Assembly (NCBI GenBank): GCA_002722315.1
Contig: PBLG01000016.1
Span: 1 to 55,285 of the forward strand
DNA from: Lysobacterales bacterium
Lineage (GTDB): Bacteria; Pseudomonadota; Gammaproteobacteria; Xanthomonadales; Wenzhouxiangellaceae
Direction of reading: 5' to 3'
Length of the DNA stretch: 55,285 bases
The notes under the pieces were generated by a model that saw only the letters and a list, made by a program, of their open reading frames with translations, did not search any database and was not told the DNA's origin. A program made the translations under genes and the position numbers. Shown here piece after piece: positions 9,470-21,183 of the stretch. The first letter of the stretch is position 1, and every line of letters starts with the position of its first letter.

Positions 9470-9850
9470 ATGAAACCTCCATCGACGCTTCTATACAGGG
9501 TGCTGGCGGTATCGGCGTTGGGCGCCGGTGCGCTGGGGCTGTTGTTGCCGTTGCTGCCGACGACGCCCTTCATCCTGGTCGCGCTCTGGGCGTCGGCACG
9601 CGGCGCACCGGAATGGCACGAGAGGATTCGGACGCATCCGCGGCTCGGCCCATCGGTTCAGGCCTGGCAGGCGCAGCGCGCGGTCTCGGCACGCGCCAAG
9701 TGGCTGGCCTGTTCCATGATGGGGATCAGCTGGGTCGGCATGTGGTTGAGCGGCGTGCATCCGTCCATATTGATTGCACTGGCGATCCTGTTCACCGCGG
9801 TCTGCGCATACCTGGTGTCCCGCCCCGAACCGTCGGAGCTGGAGCCATGA
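9470..9850 (+). CDS. YbaN/DUF454 family inner-membrane protein
   Basis: A 126-residue DUF454 (YbaN-type) membrane protein with the family signature LLPLLPTTPFILVALWASARG after the first helix and two more helices at about 85-115. The molecular function of the family is unknown. I start at 9470 because the resulting N-terminus (MKPPSTLLYRVLAV) matches the family; ATGs at 9425 and 9455 are possible, but 9425 lies inside the NsrR-like half-site. The stop overlaps the nnrS start as ATGA, so the two are translationally coupled. This ties the protein to the NO-response operon nnrS-nsrR. Confidence 0.85.
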   Translation: MKPPSTLLYRVLAVSALGAGALGLLLPLLPTTPFILVALWASARGAPEWHERIRTHPRLGPSVQAWQAQRAVSARAKWLACSMMGISWVGMWLSGVHPSILIALAILFTAVCAYLVSRPEPSELEP

Positions 9851-11016
9851 GCGTCTTTCGAACAGTGTCGGCCGCAGGGTTCCGACCGTTCTTCGGCTCG
9901 TGCGCGCTGTATGCCGTGATCTTGATGACCGGCTGGATCGGCGTGTTCACCTTCGGCTGGGACGTGGCGGGCTCGCAACCGGTCAACTGGCACGCCCACG
10001 AAATGATTCACGGCGTCGTCGTCGCCGCGATCGCCGGCTTCCTGCTGACCGCGGTGCCGAAGTGGACCGGCACGCGGCCGGTGGACGGCGCCGCCCTGCT
10101 GATGCTTTGGCTGCTCTGGGTGGCGGGCCGGATCGGCTTCTGGGCCACGGATACCGGCGGTCCCGGGGTCGCGGGCCGGTTCGCCGAGGGGATCGACCTG
10201 CTGTTTCTCCCTGCACTGGCGTTTGCCGTGGCGTGGCCCATCGTGAAGACCGGCAACCGGCGCAACCTGTTGATCGTGGTCGTCCTGACCGTACTTCTTG
10301 CATCCAACGTGATGCAGGGATTCATTCCGCTGGCGCAGCGGGCGAACATCCTGGCGCTGGACCTGGTGCTGCTGCTGATGGTCGTCATCGGCGGGCGGAT
10401 CGGGCCGGCCTTCACCCGCAACTGGCTGGTACGCAACGGCCTGAACGCCGAAGCCGTGCAGGTTCACCCCTGGCTCGACCGGCTGGCGCTTGCGCTGGTC
10501 GTATTGCTGGCGCTGGCGTCGTTGATTGCATTGCCGCCGAAAATTGTCGGCACCATCGCGCTGGCTGCCGCCCTCGCCAACCTTGCGCGCCTGGTCGAAT
10601 GGCAGGGCTGGCGCGCCTGGCGCGACCCGCTGGTCTGGGTGCTGCACCTGGGCTATGCCTGGATCGTCGTCGCGCTGTTGCTGCGCGGCGTCGCCGGGCA
10701 CAGCTTCGCGCTGCCGTGGAACGCCTGGATACACGCGCTCGGCGTCGGCGCCATGGGCACGCTGATCCTCGGCGTCATGTCGCGCGCCACACTGGGCCAT
10801 ACCGGCCGCGACCTGCGCCTGCCGACGGGCGGCTGGACGATGTTCGCGCTCGTGACCGTCGCTGCGGTCGCGCGTACCGGGAATGCAACCGGCTTGTTCG
10901 ATCACAACGTGTCGCTGACCGTGGCAGGCCTGACCTGGATTGCCGCTTTCGCGATATTCGGTTTGCTATTCTTTCCGAAACTGCTGCAGCCGCGTGTCGA
11001 CGGCTTGCCGGGCTAA
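9847..11016 (+). CDS. nnrS: NnrS family heme/copper membrane protein
   Basis: A 389-residue NnrS protein with about twelve membrane helices. The conserved histidine of WHAHEMIHG, early in the chain, and later histidines such as HALGVGAMGTLILGVMSR and LGHTGRDL are characteristic. NnrS proteins are heme- and copper-containing membrane proteins of NO-producing bacteria and protect against NO stress. The ATG overlaps the ybaN stop (ATGA), and nsrR follows 28 bases later, giving a three-gene operon divergent from norB. A second, quite different NnrS is encoded at 21184-22362. Confidence 0.94.
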   Translation: MSVFRTVSAAGFRPFFGSCALYAVILMTGWIGVFTFGWDVAGSQPVNWHAHEMIHGVVVAAIAGFLLTAVPKWTGTRPVDGAALLMLWLLWVAGRIGFWATDTGGPGVAGRFAEGIDLLFLPALAFAVAWPIVKTGNRRNLLIVVVLTVLLASNVMQGFIPLAQRANILALDLVLLLMVVIGGRIGPAFTRNWLVRNGLNAEAVQVHPWLDRLALALVVLLALASLIALPPKIVGTIALAAALANLARLVEWQGWRAWRDPLVWVLHLGYAWIVVALLLRGVAGHSFALPWNAWIHALGVGAMGTLILGVMSRATLGHTGRDLRLPTGGWTMFALVTVAAVARTGNATGLFDHNVSLTVAGLTWIAAFAIFGLLFFPKLLQPRVDGLPG

Positions 11017-11044
11017 CCGGGCAGCACAACCCGAGGACCTCCAG

Positions 11045-11482
11045 TTGCGACTGACCCAGTACACCGACTTTTCGATCCGCGTCCTGATCTACCTGGGGCT
11101 GCACCCCGACCGCCGCTGCACCATCCAGGAGATCGCCGAGGGATACAACATCTCGCGCAATCACCTGATGAAGGTCGTCCAGCAATTGGCCAGCGCCGGA
11201 TTCGTGACATCGGCGCGCGGCAGCGGCGGTGGACTTACGTTGCCGCGCGCCCCCGACCAGATCAACCTGGCCGAGGTCGTCGCCGAAATGGAACCCGATT
11301 TCGCGATGGTGGAATGTTTCCGCGAAAACAACGAATGCGTGATCACCCCGGCCTGCCGGCTACCGCCCATGCTGGCTCGCGCGACGCGCGCCTACCTCGA
11401 CGTATTGCGACAGTATTCGCTGGCCGACCTGCTCGGGAAGAGCGACGCCGCGAAAATGAAGCTGCTGCTCAGATCGGCTTAG
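11045..11482 (+). CDS. nsrR: NsrR, NO-sensing Rrf2-family repressor
   Basis: A 145-residue Rrf2-family regulator. The winged helix occupies about 1-80. The iron-sulfur ligands expected for NsrR are present: Cys91, Cys98 and Cys104 in VECFRENNECVITPACRLP, and Asp8, the fourth ligand known from Streptomyces NsrR. NO destroys the cluster and releases repression. I start at the TTG at 11045, which has GAGGA 8 bases upstream and gives the standard N-terminus MRLTQYTDFSIR; no ATG fits. It is the last gene of ybaN-nnrS-nsrR, whose promoter carries matching half-sites, so it probably regulates itself. Its end overlaps the convergent YeiH gene by four bases. Confidence 0.94.
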   Translation: MRLTQYTDFSIRVLIYLGLHPDRRCTIQEIAEGYNISRNHLMKVVQQLASAGFVTSARGSGGGLTLPRAPDQINLAEVVAEMEPDFAMVECFRENNECVITPACRLPPMLARATRAYLDVLRQYSLADLLGKSDAAKMKLLLRSA

Positions 11483-12432
11483 GACGTCGAAATCGAGGGC
11501 AGCAGATCCGACATCACCAACGCGAGCGTCGATGACGACACCAGCAGCCACAACAGCGCGGCATGCGCCATCGGACGCCAGCCCAGCGAACGCAGCATCG
11601 TCAGGCTCAGGCCGCTGCCGATCAGGAACAGCACGAGCACCAGGCCGCGTCGTGCGGCACCGGCGACGAAGTCGAACTGTATTTCCAGCGCCGGCAGCAG
11701 GCTGCGCAATGCGGCCGCCAGAACGAAAAGTGCCACGAACAACGGCCAGGTGATCCGCCCTGCCCGGCCTTGCTCGCGGCGCGCGAACAGCATGAAGCCG
11801 ATCACAACGGGCACGATCCACAACGCACGCGCCAGCTTCAGCACCGTGGCTTCGGCCAACGCCTGGTCGCCGAACGTCGCCGCGGCGCCGACCACGGAAC
11901 TGGTGTCGTGTATGGCGATCGCCGCCCAGGTGGCGAACTGCGACTGGTTCAGATCCAGCAGTCCACCCAGCCACGGAAACAGGTAGAGCGCCAGCGCATT
12001 GAGAACGAATACGCAGGCCATGGACATCGATATGGCATCGGAGCGCGCGCCGATCACCGGAGAAACGGCCGCGATCGCGCTGCCCCCGCAGATCGCGGTG
12101 CCTACCGAGATCAGGCTGCCGCACTGGCTGTCCAGGGCGAACGCGCGCGCCAGCAGCATCCCGGAGGCCAGGATGGCCAGCACGCCGATGCCCGTGACCC
12201 ACAAGCCGGTCGTCCCGGCCGAGAACACCGTGGCCAGCGGCAGGCCGAAACCCAGCCCCACCACGCAGATCTTGAGCAGCAGCCCGGAAATCCGGCCGAC
12301 CCGGGCGGCGAACGGATTTCCCAGCAGCAGGGCGAAGGCGATCCCGCCGGCTAGCGCCATCGGGGCGCTGATGCCGGGCCAGAGGCAGGCCGCACACGCG
12401 GCGAGGAAAACGATCGACTTCAATCGTGCCAA
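11479..12432 (-). CDS. YeiH/UPF0324 family putative anion (sulfate) exporter
   Basis: A 317-residue membrane protein of the YeiH family (UPF0324, 'putative sulfate exporter'). About ten hydrophobic helices are visible, with the family motifs TAICGGSAIAAVSPVIGA at about 110 and AIHDTSSVVGAA at about 175. The substrate has not been firmly established for the family. It stands alone on the minus strand and converges on nsrR with a four-base overlap. Confidence 0.9.
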   Translation of the reverse strand: MARLKSIVFLAACAACLWPGISAPMALAGGIAFALLLGNPFAARVGRISGLLLKICVVGLGFGLPLATVFSAGTTGLWVTGIGVLAILASGMLLARAFALDSQCGSLISVGTAICGGSAIAAVSPVIGARSDAISMSMACVFVLNALALYLFPWLGGLLDLNQSQFATWAAIAIHDTSSVVGAAATFGDQALAEATVLKLARALWIVPVVIGFMLFARREQGRAGRITWPLFVALFVLAAALRSLLPALEIQFDFVAGAARRGLVLVLFLIGSGLSLTMLRSLGWRPMAHAALLWLLVSSSTLALVMSDLLPSISTS

Positions 12433-12650
12433 ACTGGAACCCCGGGGTCATTGAACGAGTCGACGAGTATCGCCGGAAAGCGCCTGCGCGTCACGGGCAC
12501 GTATGGCCCGGCAGGGATCGCGATTCCAGCTGAGGGCGTGAATCCTGGACGGGCCGCATGGCATTCAGCCCCGATTCACCGACGATCGTGCAGGCTTGCT
12601 GTCTTCCTTGCTATCTTCGATGAAACACCTGGACCCGGAGGGAGATCCCG

Positions 12651-12929
12651 ATGCGCCACCTCGTATGCACCGCCCTGTTGCTTGCTTCAACGCTGGCCAA
12701 CGCCCAGTCGCTGGAATGCTATTCCTCGGAACGGTTCGGTACCGAACTGCTCAAGGTCGGCGATTCAGAACGCGCCGTGATCGAAAAAGAGCCCGATCGG
12801 GAAGTGCAGCTGGAAACCATCTTCGGAGGCGCCGCCGGATACCGCTACGACTTCTACAAGCGCAATCGAACGATCCAGGTCTACGTCCGCCACGGCGTCA
12901 TCATCCGCATCTGCAGAGTCCCGGACTGA
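12651..12929 (+). CDS. Small secreted DUF2845-like protein
   Basis: A 92-residue protein with a cleavable signal peptide (MRHLVCTALLLASTLANAQS, cut near residue 19). The mature part has two cysteines, an F-x-T-E-LLKVGDS turn and a tyrosine-rich strand region, resembling DUF2845-type small periplasmic proteins in which a CG-hook is followed by 'VGDS'. Function unknown. A strong GGAGGGAG lies 7 bases before the ATG. It is a single-gene unit facing katG, with a hairpin terminator between them. Confidence 0.75.
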   Translation: MRHLVCTALLLASTLANAQSLECYSSERFGTELLKVGDSERAVIEKEPDREVQLETIFGGAAGYRYDFYKRNRTIQVYVRHGVIIRICRVPD

Positions 12930-12968
12930 GCGCGGGACGGACCGAGTGTCGAATATCCGCTGAGATTC

Positions 12969-13007
12969 CAAAAAAAAAGAACGGCGGCGCAAGGGGCGCC
13001 GCCGTTC
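12969..13007 (-). terminator. katG rho-independent terminator (possibly bidirectional)
   Basis: A perfect 12-bp stem (12979-12990 with 12996-13007, loop AAGGG) is followed on the minus strand by a run of ten T residues (12969-12978). It sits 56 bases past the katG stop and 50 bases past the small secreted protein gene. Confidence 0.9.
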
Positions 13008-13062
13008 GGTCTACACGGATCGCTGGAGGTGCCGACGATCCGCCTGGTTCAGTTCGAAACGA

Positions 13063-15438
<2,376 letters not shown>

Positions 15439-15532
15439 TTAGGGTACTCCAATATTCTGCCTGCCAGCCGGAAAATCGAAAACACAGATTCTGCGAGTCC
15501 AGGCCGACAAACGACAAATGCTGCAGGCTAGA

Positions 15533-18500
15533 TCACGAGGGCGTGGGATTCTGCGAAAGCCCCCAGTCGTCGAACAGCACGTACAGCGCGGGAATCACCA
15601 GCAGCACCAGCACCGTGGCGCTGAGCAGGCCGAACACAACCGAGATGACCAGCGGCTTGATCGCGGCGGCCTGGGTGCTGGTCTCGGCCAGCAGCGGCGC
15701 AAGGCCGGCGATGGTGGTGGACGACGAGATCAGGATTGCCCGAAGGCGGTCGCGGCTGGCCTGGCCGGCCGCCTCGACGGCCGAAAGACCGCGTTCGCGG
15801 TGGCCCTTGATGAAATGGATCAACAGGATCGCGTTGTTGACCACGATGCCGGCCAGCCCGGCCGCGCCGATCAGCGACGGCATGGACAGGTAATAGCCCA
15901 TGAGAACATGTCCCCAGATGGCGCCGATGAACGCCAGCGGGATCGAAAGCATCACGATCAGCGGCTCGACGTAGCTGCGGAACTGGAACGAAAGGATAAC
16001 GAAGATTCCGACCAACCCGACCAGCAGGCCGCGGCCGATGGTGCCGCCGGTTTCGGCGGAACGGGCGACCTGGCCTTCGAAGACGACATCGACTTCCGGG
16101 TGGCTGGCCCTGAACCGATCCAGCCATCGCCCGCGCAGGTCGGACACGATCGCCTGTCCGCTGCTCAGGCGCGCATCCACGTTGGCTTCCACGGTTACCG
16201 TGCGCTGGCCATCGATGTGAGTGATGCGTGCCCAGTCGCGCTGCTCACGAATGTTCACGGCCTCTCCCAGCGGCATGCGGCTGCCGTCCGGCAGCACGAT
16301 AGTCTGGTCGGCCAGGTCGTCCAGGCTGTTGCGATCGCCCTCGGGCTGACGCACAAGGATTTCGACATCGCGATCACCGATGCGCTGGGTGTCGGCGATC
16401 TCGCCCAGCCACGCTGCGCGCAGCTGGCCGGCCACCTCCTCGGCGCTGACTCCGGCGCCGAGCGCGCCGGAGGCCAGCGAGAACGTGCGTTGCGGCCGAC
16501 CCGGGCGGAGATCGTCGAGCACGTTGTAGGCGGCCGCATAGCCGCCTAGCTGGGAAGCCGCATCCAGCGCGGCGGCCTTGAGCGCGTCGAGGTTCTCGCC
16601 CTGCAGGCGCACTTCCACCGGAATGCCGGCCGGGCCGAAGCCCGGTTCCTGGATGATCAGGCTGTGGATGCCGGCGATTTCCCCGATCTCGTCGCGCCAG
16701 CGTTCGGTCAGTTCATCCAGCGTCAGGGTGCGTAATTCGGCGGTGAGCAGATCGACCATCACGGTCGCCACGTGCGTGCCCGATTCGCGCGCGCTCGGGT
16801 TGTGGTTGAAGCGTACCTGGACGGCTTCCACCAGCTCGGCCTGGTCGGGCTGGTCGGGGCCCAGGCGCGCATCGAGCCGGCGCATGGCGCCTTCGACCTG
16901 TTCGGCCACCGCCTCTGTGCGCTCCAGCGGCGTGCCCTGCGGCATCAGGATGCGGGCCTCGAGCACGTCCCCGTCGATGTCGGGCATGGCCTCGCTGCCG
17001 ATGTGGCCACCGGCAATAAATCCGGCCGAACCCAGCATGATCAGCACGACCAGGCCCAGGGTTGCATGGCGCCAGCGAATGGCCGCGTCGGCAGCACGGC
17101 CGACGCGTTCGCGAAAGCGCTCGAAGCCGCGCTCGAATGCCGCCCGAAAACGGCTTTCCCGGCCTTGCGCCAGGCGCGTCACACTGCCCTTGAGATGATG
17201 CGGCAGGATCCAGAACGCCTCGATCAGGCTGGCGGCCAGCGCGGCGATCAATACCACCGGCAACACTTCAAGCACAGCCCCCAGCTCGCCGGCCAGGAAC
17301 GAAAGCGGGATGAACACCGAAACGGTGGTCAGAAACGACGACAGCACGCCCGGCAGCACCTGCCGGGTGCCGTCCACGACCGCCTGCAAGGCCAAACCCC
17401 CGGCGTCGGCGTGCGCGGCGATGTTGTCGGTAATGACGACGGCATCGTCCATCACGATGCCGATGGCCATCAACAGCGCCACCAGCGTGATCATGTTCAG
17501 CGAAAGCCCCATCACGCCCATGACGAAAAAGGCGCCCATGAACGCCGCGGGCAAGCCGAGCACCGCCCACAGAGCAAGCCGCGGCCTGAAGAACAGGCTC
17601 ATGACCAGGACCACCAGCGCCAGCCCCATGAAGCCGTTGCTGACCAGCATCTGCAGCCGGTCGCGAACAATCGTGGTCATGTCCTGGGTAATGCTCATGC
17701 GCAGGCCGTCGCCGATGCGCCTGCTTTCGCTTTCGACCAGGTCGCTCAGCGCGTCCATTACCCGCAGCGAATCGTCGCGCAGCGTCTTGCTGACTTCGAG
17801 CACCACCGCGCGCTCGCCGTTGAAGCGGATCTTTTCCTCTTCCCGCTCGCCGACTTCGCGCAGCGTGGCGATCTGGCCCAGGGTCAGCTCGCCGCCCTGG
17901 CCGTCGGAGATCACCACCAGGCCTTCGAGTTCCGACAGCGACCGTCGCTGGTCGGTGAACCGCAACTGAAAGTCGCGCCCGGCGGTCTCCAGCGTGCCCA
18001 GCGGCATGTCGATGTTCTGGCGCGCCACGCGCGCGGCCAGTTCCCGCGCGGACAGGCCGTGCTGGCCCAGCACCTCGCGCGGCACCTCGACCTGCCATTG
18101 GCGCTGGGACACGCCCTTGATGCCGACCGAAGCCACGCCGGGAAGGGTCATGATGCGACGCTCCAGCGCGAACGCGTAATCTTCCAGCTGGTCCAGAGGC
18201 ATGTCGCCGGCAACGGCAACCGCGGCGACCAGATCGCTTCGATGAAGCTCGCGCACCACCGGGGCCTCGGCGCGTTCGGGAAATTCGTCGATCGCGTTGA
18301 TTTCGGTGTCGATATCGCTGAGAAAGCGCACCGGATCGCCGCCGGCCAGCATCGAAATCGTGGCGCTGGCCAGGTTGTCCTGGGCCACGCAGACCGTCTC
18401 GTCGAGGAAGTCGATACCCTTGACCGCATCGTGCACGCGGCGGCAGATCGCGTCCTCGACGTCGTCGGCGCTGGCACCGCGATAGATCACCTCGACACTG

Positions 18501-18628
18501 ACCTCCACCGGGCGGTAGTCGGGAAAGGTCTCGCGCTTGAGCGAGGGTGCTGCGAACAGGCCCATGGCCAGCAGCACGATCAGCAGCAGGTTGGCCGCGG
18601 TAGGGTGACCGGCAAACCAGCGGATCAC
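15533..18628 (-). CDS. RND efflux transporter, inner-membrane permease
   Basis: A 1,031-residue RND transporter of the AcrB/HAE1 type with twelve helices and two large periplasmic loops. It uses the proton gradient to export substrates, and the relay aspartates are seen in GIVMDDAVVITDN (helix 4). I start at the GTG at 18628, which overlaps the upstream stop as GTGA and gives the family N-terminus (M)IRWFAGHPTAANLL; an ATG at 18661 would add eleven poorly conserved residues. The adaptor gene lies directly upstream and a TetR gene before that. No outer-membrane TolC partner is in the window. Substrate unknown. Confidence 0.94.
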   Translation of the reverse strand: MIRWFAGHPTAANLLLIVLLAMGLFAAPSLKRETFPDYRPVEVSVEVIYRGASADDVEDAICRRVHDAVKGIDFLDETVCVAQDNLASATISMLAGGDPVRFLSDIDTEINAIDEFPERAEAPVVRELHRSDLVAAVAVAGDMPLDQLEDYAFALERRIMTLPGVASVGIKGVSQRQWQVEVPREVLGQHGLSARELAARVARQNIDMPLGTLETAGRDFQLRFTDQRRSLSELEGLVVISDGQGGELTLGQIATLREVGEREEEKIRFNGERAVVLEVSKTLRDDSLRVMDALSDLVESESRRIGDGLRMSITQDMTTIVRDRLQMLVSNGFMGLALVVLVMSLFFRPRLALWAVLGLPAAFMGAFFVMGVMGLSLNMITLVALLMAIGIVMDDAVVITDNIAAHADAGGLALQAVVDGTRQVLPGVLSSFLTTVSVFIPLSFLAGELGAVLEVLPVVLIAALAASLIEAFWILPHHLKGSVTRLAQGRESRFRAAFERGFERFRERVGRAADAAIRWRHATLGLVVLIMLGSAGFIAGGHIGSEAMPDIDGDVLEARILMPQGTPLERTEAVAEQVEGAMRRLDARLGPDQPDQAELVEAVQVRFNHNPSARESGTHVATVMVDLLTAELRTLTLDELTERWRDEIGEIAGIHSLIIQEPGFGPAGIPVEVRLQGENLDALKAAALDAASQLGGYAAAYNVLDDLRPGRPQRTFSLASGALGAGVSAEEVAGQLRAAWLGEIADTQRIGDRDVEILVRQPEGDRNSLDDLADQTIVLPDGSRMPLGEAVNIREQRDWARITHIDGQRTVTVEANVDARLSSGQAIVSDLRGRWLDRFRASHPEVDVVFEGQVARSAETGGTIGRGLLVGLVGIFVILSFQFRSYVEPLIVMLSIPLAFIGAIWGHVLMGYYLSMPSLIGAAGLAGIVVNNAILLIHFIKGHRERGLSAVEAAGQASRDRLRAILISSSTTIAGLAPLLAETSTQAAAIKPLVISVVFGLLSATVLVLLVIPALYVLFDDWGLSQNPTPS

Positions 18629-19995
18629 TGCGTCCGACCCCGGGCGCGTGCCCGCATCCACGCCGCCATCGCCTCGTCGCGAGCCGGCTGGATGGACATC
18701 CCGTCCAGCGCGGGTACCGGGTCGTCGACGATCACGCGCTCGCCGGGCGACAGACCTTCGTCGATGACCGCCAGATCGCCCTGCCGGAACGCGACCGAAA
18801 CCTGTCTTCGCTCGAGCCTGTCGCCGTCGTCGGCAATATAGATCTCGTCATCGTGTACCGCGGCCGCCGGCACCACCAGCAGGTTCTCGCGGGCCGGCGC
18901 GCCGAGCACCACCTGCAGGTACATTCCCGGCTGCAGCGCCGGGCGGGCCGGCGGCGCAACATTGTCGTAGGGACGGTCCACCGTCACTACGACCCGCACG
19001 CTGCGGGTTTGCCGGTCCAGCCCACTGGCGACCCGCGTCACACGTGCCGGCCAGCGGACTTCATCGAGACCGGCCAGCCTCGCTTCGGCGTCGATGGCCG
19101 TGAAATCCAGCCGCTCGCTGATGTCCATGACCTCGGACATGGCGGCATCGGCGCGCAGCACACTACCCATCAGGCGGCGCAGCATGGGCAAGGGGATATG
19201 CGCCTCGATCTCGGCGGCCGCGATACTGTCGCCGCGGAACAGCTTCTGCCCCGCGACCACCTGCTGGTGCAACTCGATGTCGACGCCGTCGATGCGCAGA
19301 TCGTAGGGCGCCACAAAGCGGGTGTCGGCCAGGTCTTCGTTCGCCTGCCCCAACCGGGTCTCGGCGCGCTCCAGTTCCGCCTGCAAACGACTGCGCCGGG
19401 CCGGCACCAGCGCCAGTTCGTTCTCCAGCGTGGCCACGGCCTTGCGTTGCGCCACCGTGGCGCGCACCTGCTCATCGCGGCGCGAGCGCGAGACCGATCC
19501 CTGCTCGACCAGGCGCTCGATGCGCGAAAGCTCCTGCTCGGAGAGCGCCAGGCTCTCGCGTTCCAGTCCCAGCAGGCGCGAGGTGTTCTGCTCTTCTTTT
19601 TCCAGCCGCTCCAAGTCGGCCGAGAGCGACGCCATCTGCGCTTCGGCCTCGGCGATCGCCAGGCGATATCGGCTGGGGTCCAGCGCGAGCAGCAGTTCAC
19701 CTTCACGCATCAGCATGCCGCTTTCGAGTTCCGGGTGACGCTCGACGACGCGGCCCGGCACATTGGCGGTCGCCTGCCAGTATTCCGCCGCCCGGCTGAT
19801 GCCGTGACCGCGCGCCTCGATCCTGAATGGCAGGCGCTCGGCCACGATGACACTCAGTTCGCGCAATTCCGGGGGCCCGGCCCCGTGCAACGGTGCCTGC
19901 CGGTTCAGGACCAGCACTGCCGCAATCACGACGCCAGCAGCCAGGCACGCGACGACCAGCAGGAACGAGCGCTTGCCACCAAAGGGATTCTTCAT
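18625..19995 (-). CDS. RND efflux periplasmic adaptor (membrane fusion protein)
   Basis: A 456-residue HlyD/AcrA-type adaptor. One N-terminal membrane helix (about 10-30) is followed by the first lipoyl half, a long coiled-coil hairpin (about 110-215, rich in Glu, Arg, Leu and Gln), the second lipoyl half (VAPYDLRIDGVDIELHQQVVAGQ) and a beta-barrel domain. It would link the RND permease to an outer-membrane channel. Its start overlaps the TetR gene end (ATGA) and its end overlaps the permease start, so all three genes form one coupled operon. Confidence 0.93.
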   Translation of the reverse strand: MKNPFGGKRSFLLVVACLAAGVVIAAVLVLNRQAPLHGAGPPELRELSVIVAERLPFRIEARGHGISRAAEYWQATANVPGRVVERHPELESGMLMREGELLLALDPSRYRLAIAEAEAQMASLSADLERLEKEEQNTSRLLGLERESLALSEQELSRIERLVEQGSVSRSRRDEQVRATVAQRKAVATLENELALVPARRSRLQAELERAETRLGQANEDLADTRFVAPYDLRIDGVDIELHQQVVAGQKLFRGDSIAAAEIEAHIPLPMLRRLMGSVLRADAAMSEVMDISERLDFTAIDAEARLAGLDEVRWPARVTRVASGLDRQTRSVRVVVTVDRPYDNVAPPARPALQPGMYLQVVLGAPARENLLVVPAAAVHDDEIYIADDGDRLERRQVSVAFRQGDLAVIDEGLSPGERVIVDDPVPALDGMSIQPARDEAMAAWMRARARGRTQ

Positions 19996-20612
19996 TTCGC
20001 CTCCTCTCGGCCAGCGGCGATGCCGCGGCGATAAAGCGCGAACACCCGGGGCGCGAGCGCGCGGATTCCCTTCACGTCGCCGGCGATCATGGACTGCACC
20101 ACCAGCCCCTGAATGGCGCCGATGAAGGCAGTGGCGGCCGCGTCGCGATCCAGTTCGTCCTGCACTTCACCGCGTTCAGCCGCTGCGTCCAGGACGGCTG
20201 CCAGGCGTTCGCGATAGCGCGTCAGCATCGCGTCGATCACGCGCCGGGCCGGTGTCGATCGCCCATGCTGCAACTGCCCGAGCATCAACCGCGGCACGCC
20301 CGGATGCCGGGCAATGAATTCGATGTGCGCCATGAACATCCGCTCCAGCACTTCCAGTGGCGGTGCAGATGGATTCGCGGCCGCGGCCAGTCGCGCCATC
20401 AGACGCCCGGACACCCATTGGGCGACCCCCTCCCAGATCGCTTCCTTGTTGCGAAAATGCCGGAACAGAGCGCCCTGGGTCAGGCCCATGCGCTCGGCGA
20501 TCGAGGCTGTCGTGACGGTGGCCGGGTCCTGCTGGGCGCAAAGATCGACGACAGTGCGTACGGTCAGATCCCTGCGCTCATCGCCCGGCATGTTCTTGCG
20601 GCGGGTCTCCAT
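19992..20612 (-). CDS. TetR-family regulator of the RND efflux operon
   Basis: A 206-residue TetR-family repressor. The DNA-binding helix-turn-helix (ASIAERMGLTQGALFRHFRNKEAIW, about 36-60) is canonical, and the C-terminal ligand-binding domain is all-helical. It is the first gene of the tetR-adaptor-permease operon and overlaps the adaptor gene by four bases. A perfect palindrome just upstream (20634-20647) is a natural operator for autorepression. The inducer is unknown. Confidence 0.9.
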   Translation of the reverse strand: METRRKNMPGDERRDLTVRTVVDLCAQQDPATVTTASIAERMGLTQGALFRHFRNKEAIWEGVAQWVSGRLMARLAAAANPSAPPLEVLERMFMAHIEFIARHPGVPRLMLGQLQHGRSTPARRVIDAMLTRYRERLAAVLDAAAERGEVQDELDRDAAATAFIGAIQGLVVQSMIAGDVKGIRALAPRVFALYRRGIAAGREEAK

Positions 20613-20633
20613 GGCGATCCATTGATTTAAGTA

Positions 20634-20647
20634 AGTAATTAATTACT
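20634..20647. promoter_or_regulatory. Candidate TetR operator (perfect palindrome)
   Basis: AGTAATTAATTACT is a perfect 14-bp palindrome, 22 bases upstream of the tetR start, in an AT-rich block that stands out from the surrounding GC-rich DNA. Proposed as the autoregulatory operator of the efflux operon. Confidence 0.6.
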
Positions 20648-20732
20648 ATCTTACGTCAGATCGGCTCGTTTTCAAGACTTTTATTGGCGGTCGACGCGTC
20701 CGGACGAAAATCGGAGTTTCGAATCATCCTTA

Positions 20733-20759
20733 ATTAATGTATTGTGTATGCACATTAAT
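20733..20759. promoter_or_regulatory. 8-11-8 inverted repeat before zinc-finger/NnrS genes
   Basis: ATTAATGT (20733-20740) and ACATTAAT (20752-20759) are perfect inverted arms around ATTGTGTATGC. The block shares the string TAT(A/G)CACATT with the minus strand of the norB/ybaN promoter region. Its place upstream of a zinc-finger gene and an NnrS gene makes an NO-responsive operator (NsrR or another factor) possible, but it is not a clean consensus match. Confidence 0.4.
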
Positions 20760-20856
20760 CCGTACGGCCCAAGCCGGCCGGGCAGACAATCGCCAGCACA
20801 ACCGCCACGAAAATCGGCGTCGTATTGGCCGGAGAACTGACACAGAGGTATTGTTC

Positions 20857-21156
20857 ATGGTCGCAAAACATATCGATGACGCGCACGAACCAGCCTGTAC
20901 CCAAAAAATCTCGAAAGTCGAATGGAAGGACCTGCCCCTGTCCTGTCCCACGGCTTCGATGGAGATCTGGAATGCCCACCCGCAGGTGTACTTGCCCATA
21001 CACCGGACCGGCAGGGAAACGTGCGAGTGGTGCGGCACCCTGTATGTCCTCGAGCCGCCGGATCCGGGTGCAGAGGTCCCGCAGTTCTGCAACTCCGAAA
21101 TCGAGGGCCTGTATCGCGAGGCGCTGGCCCGGGTCAAGAAGGAACAAACCTCCTGA
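20857..21156 (+). CDS. Zinc-finger CHCC-domain protein
   Basis: A 99-residue protein with a zf-CHCC (PF10276) domain: a cysteine in LSCPTAS, a histidine in WNAHPQVYLPI, and the pair CEWC. In eukaryotes this fold is found in a complex I accessory subunit; small bacterial versions are of uncertain role. I start at 20857, which has GAGG 8 bases upstream. The NnrS gene follows after 27 bases on the same strand, so the two are probably co-transcribed from the promoter region with the 20733-20759 inverted repeat. Confidence 0.85.
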   Translation: MVAKHIDDAHEPACTQKISKVEWKDLPLSCPTASMEIWNAHPQVYLPIHRTGRETCEWCGTLYVLEPPDPGAEVPQFCNSEIEGLYREALARVKKEQTS

Positions 21157-21183
21157 TGGACGGCGTGCTCGGGAGGTAATGAC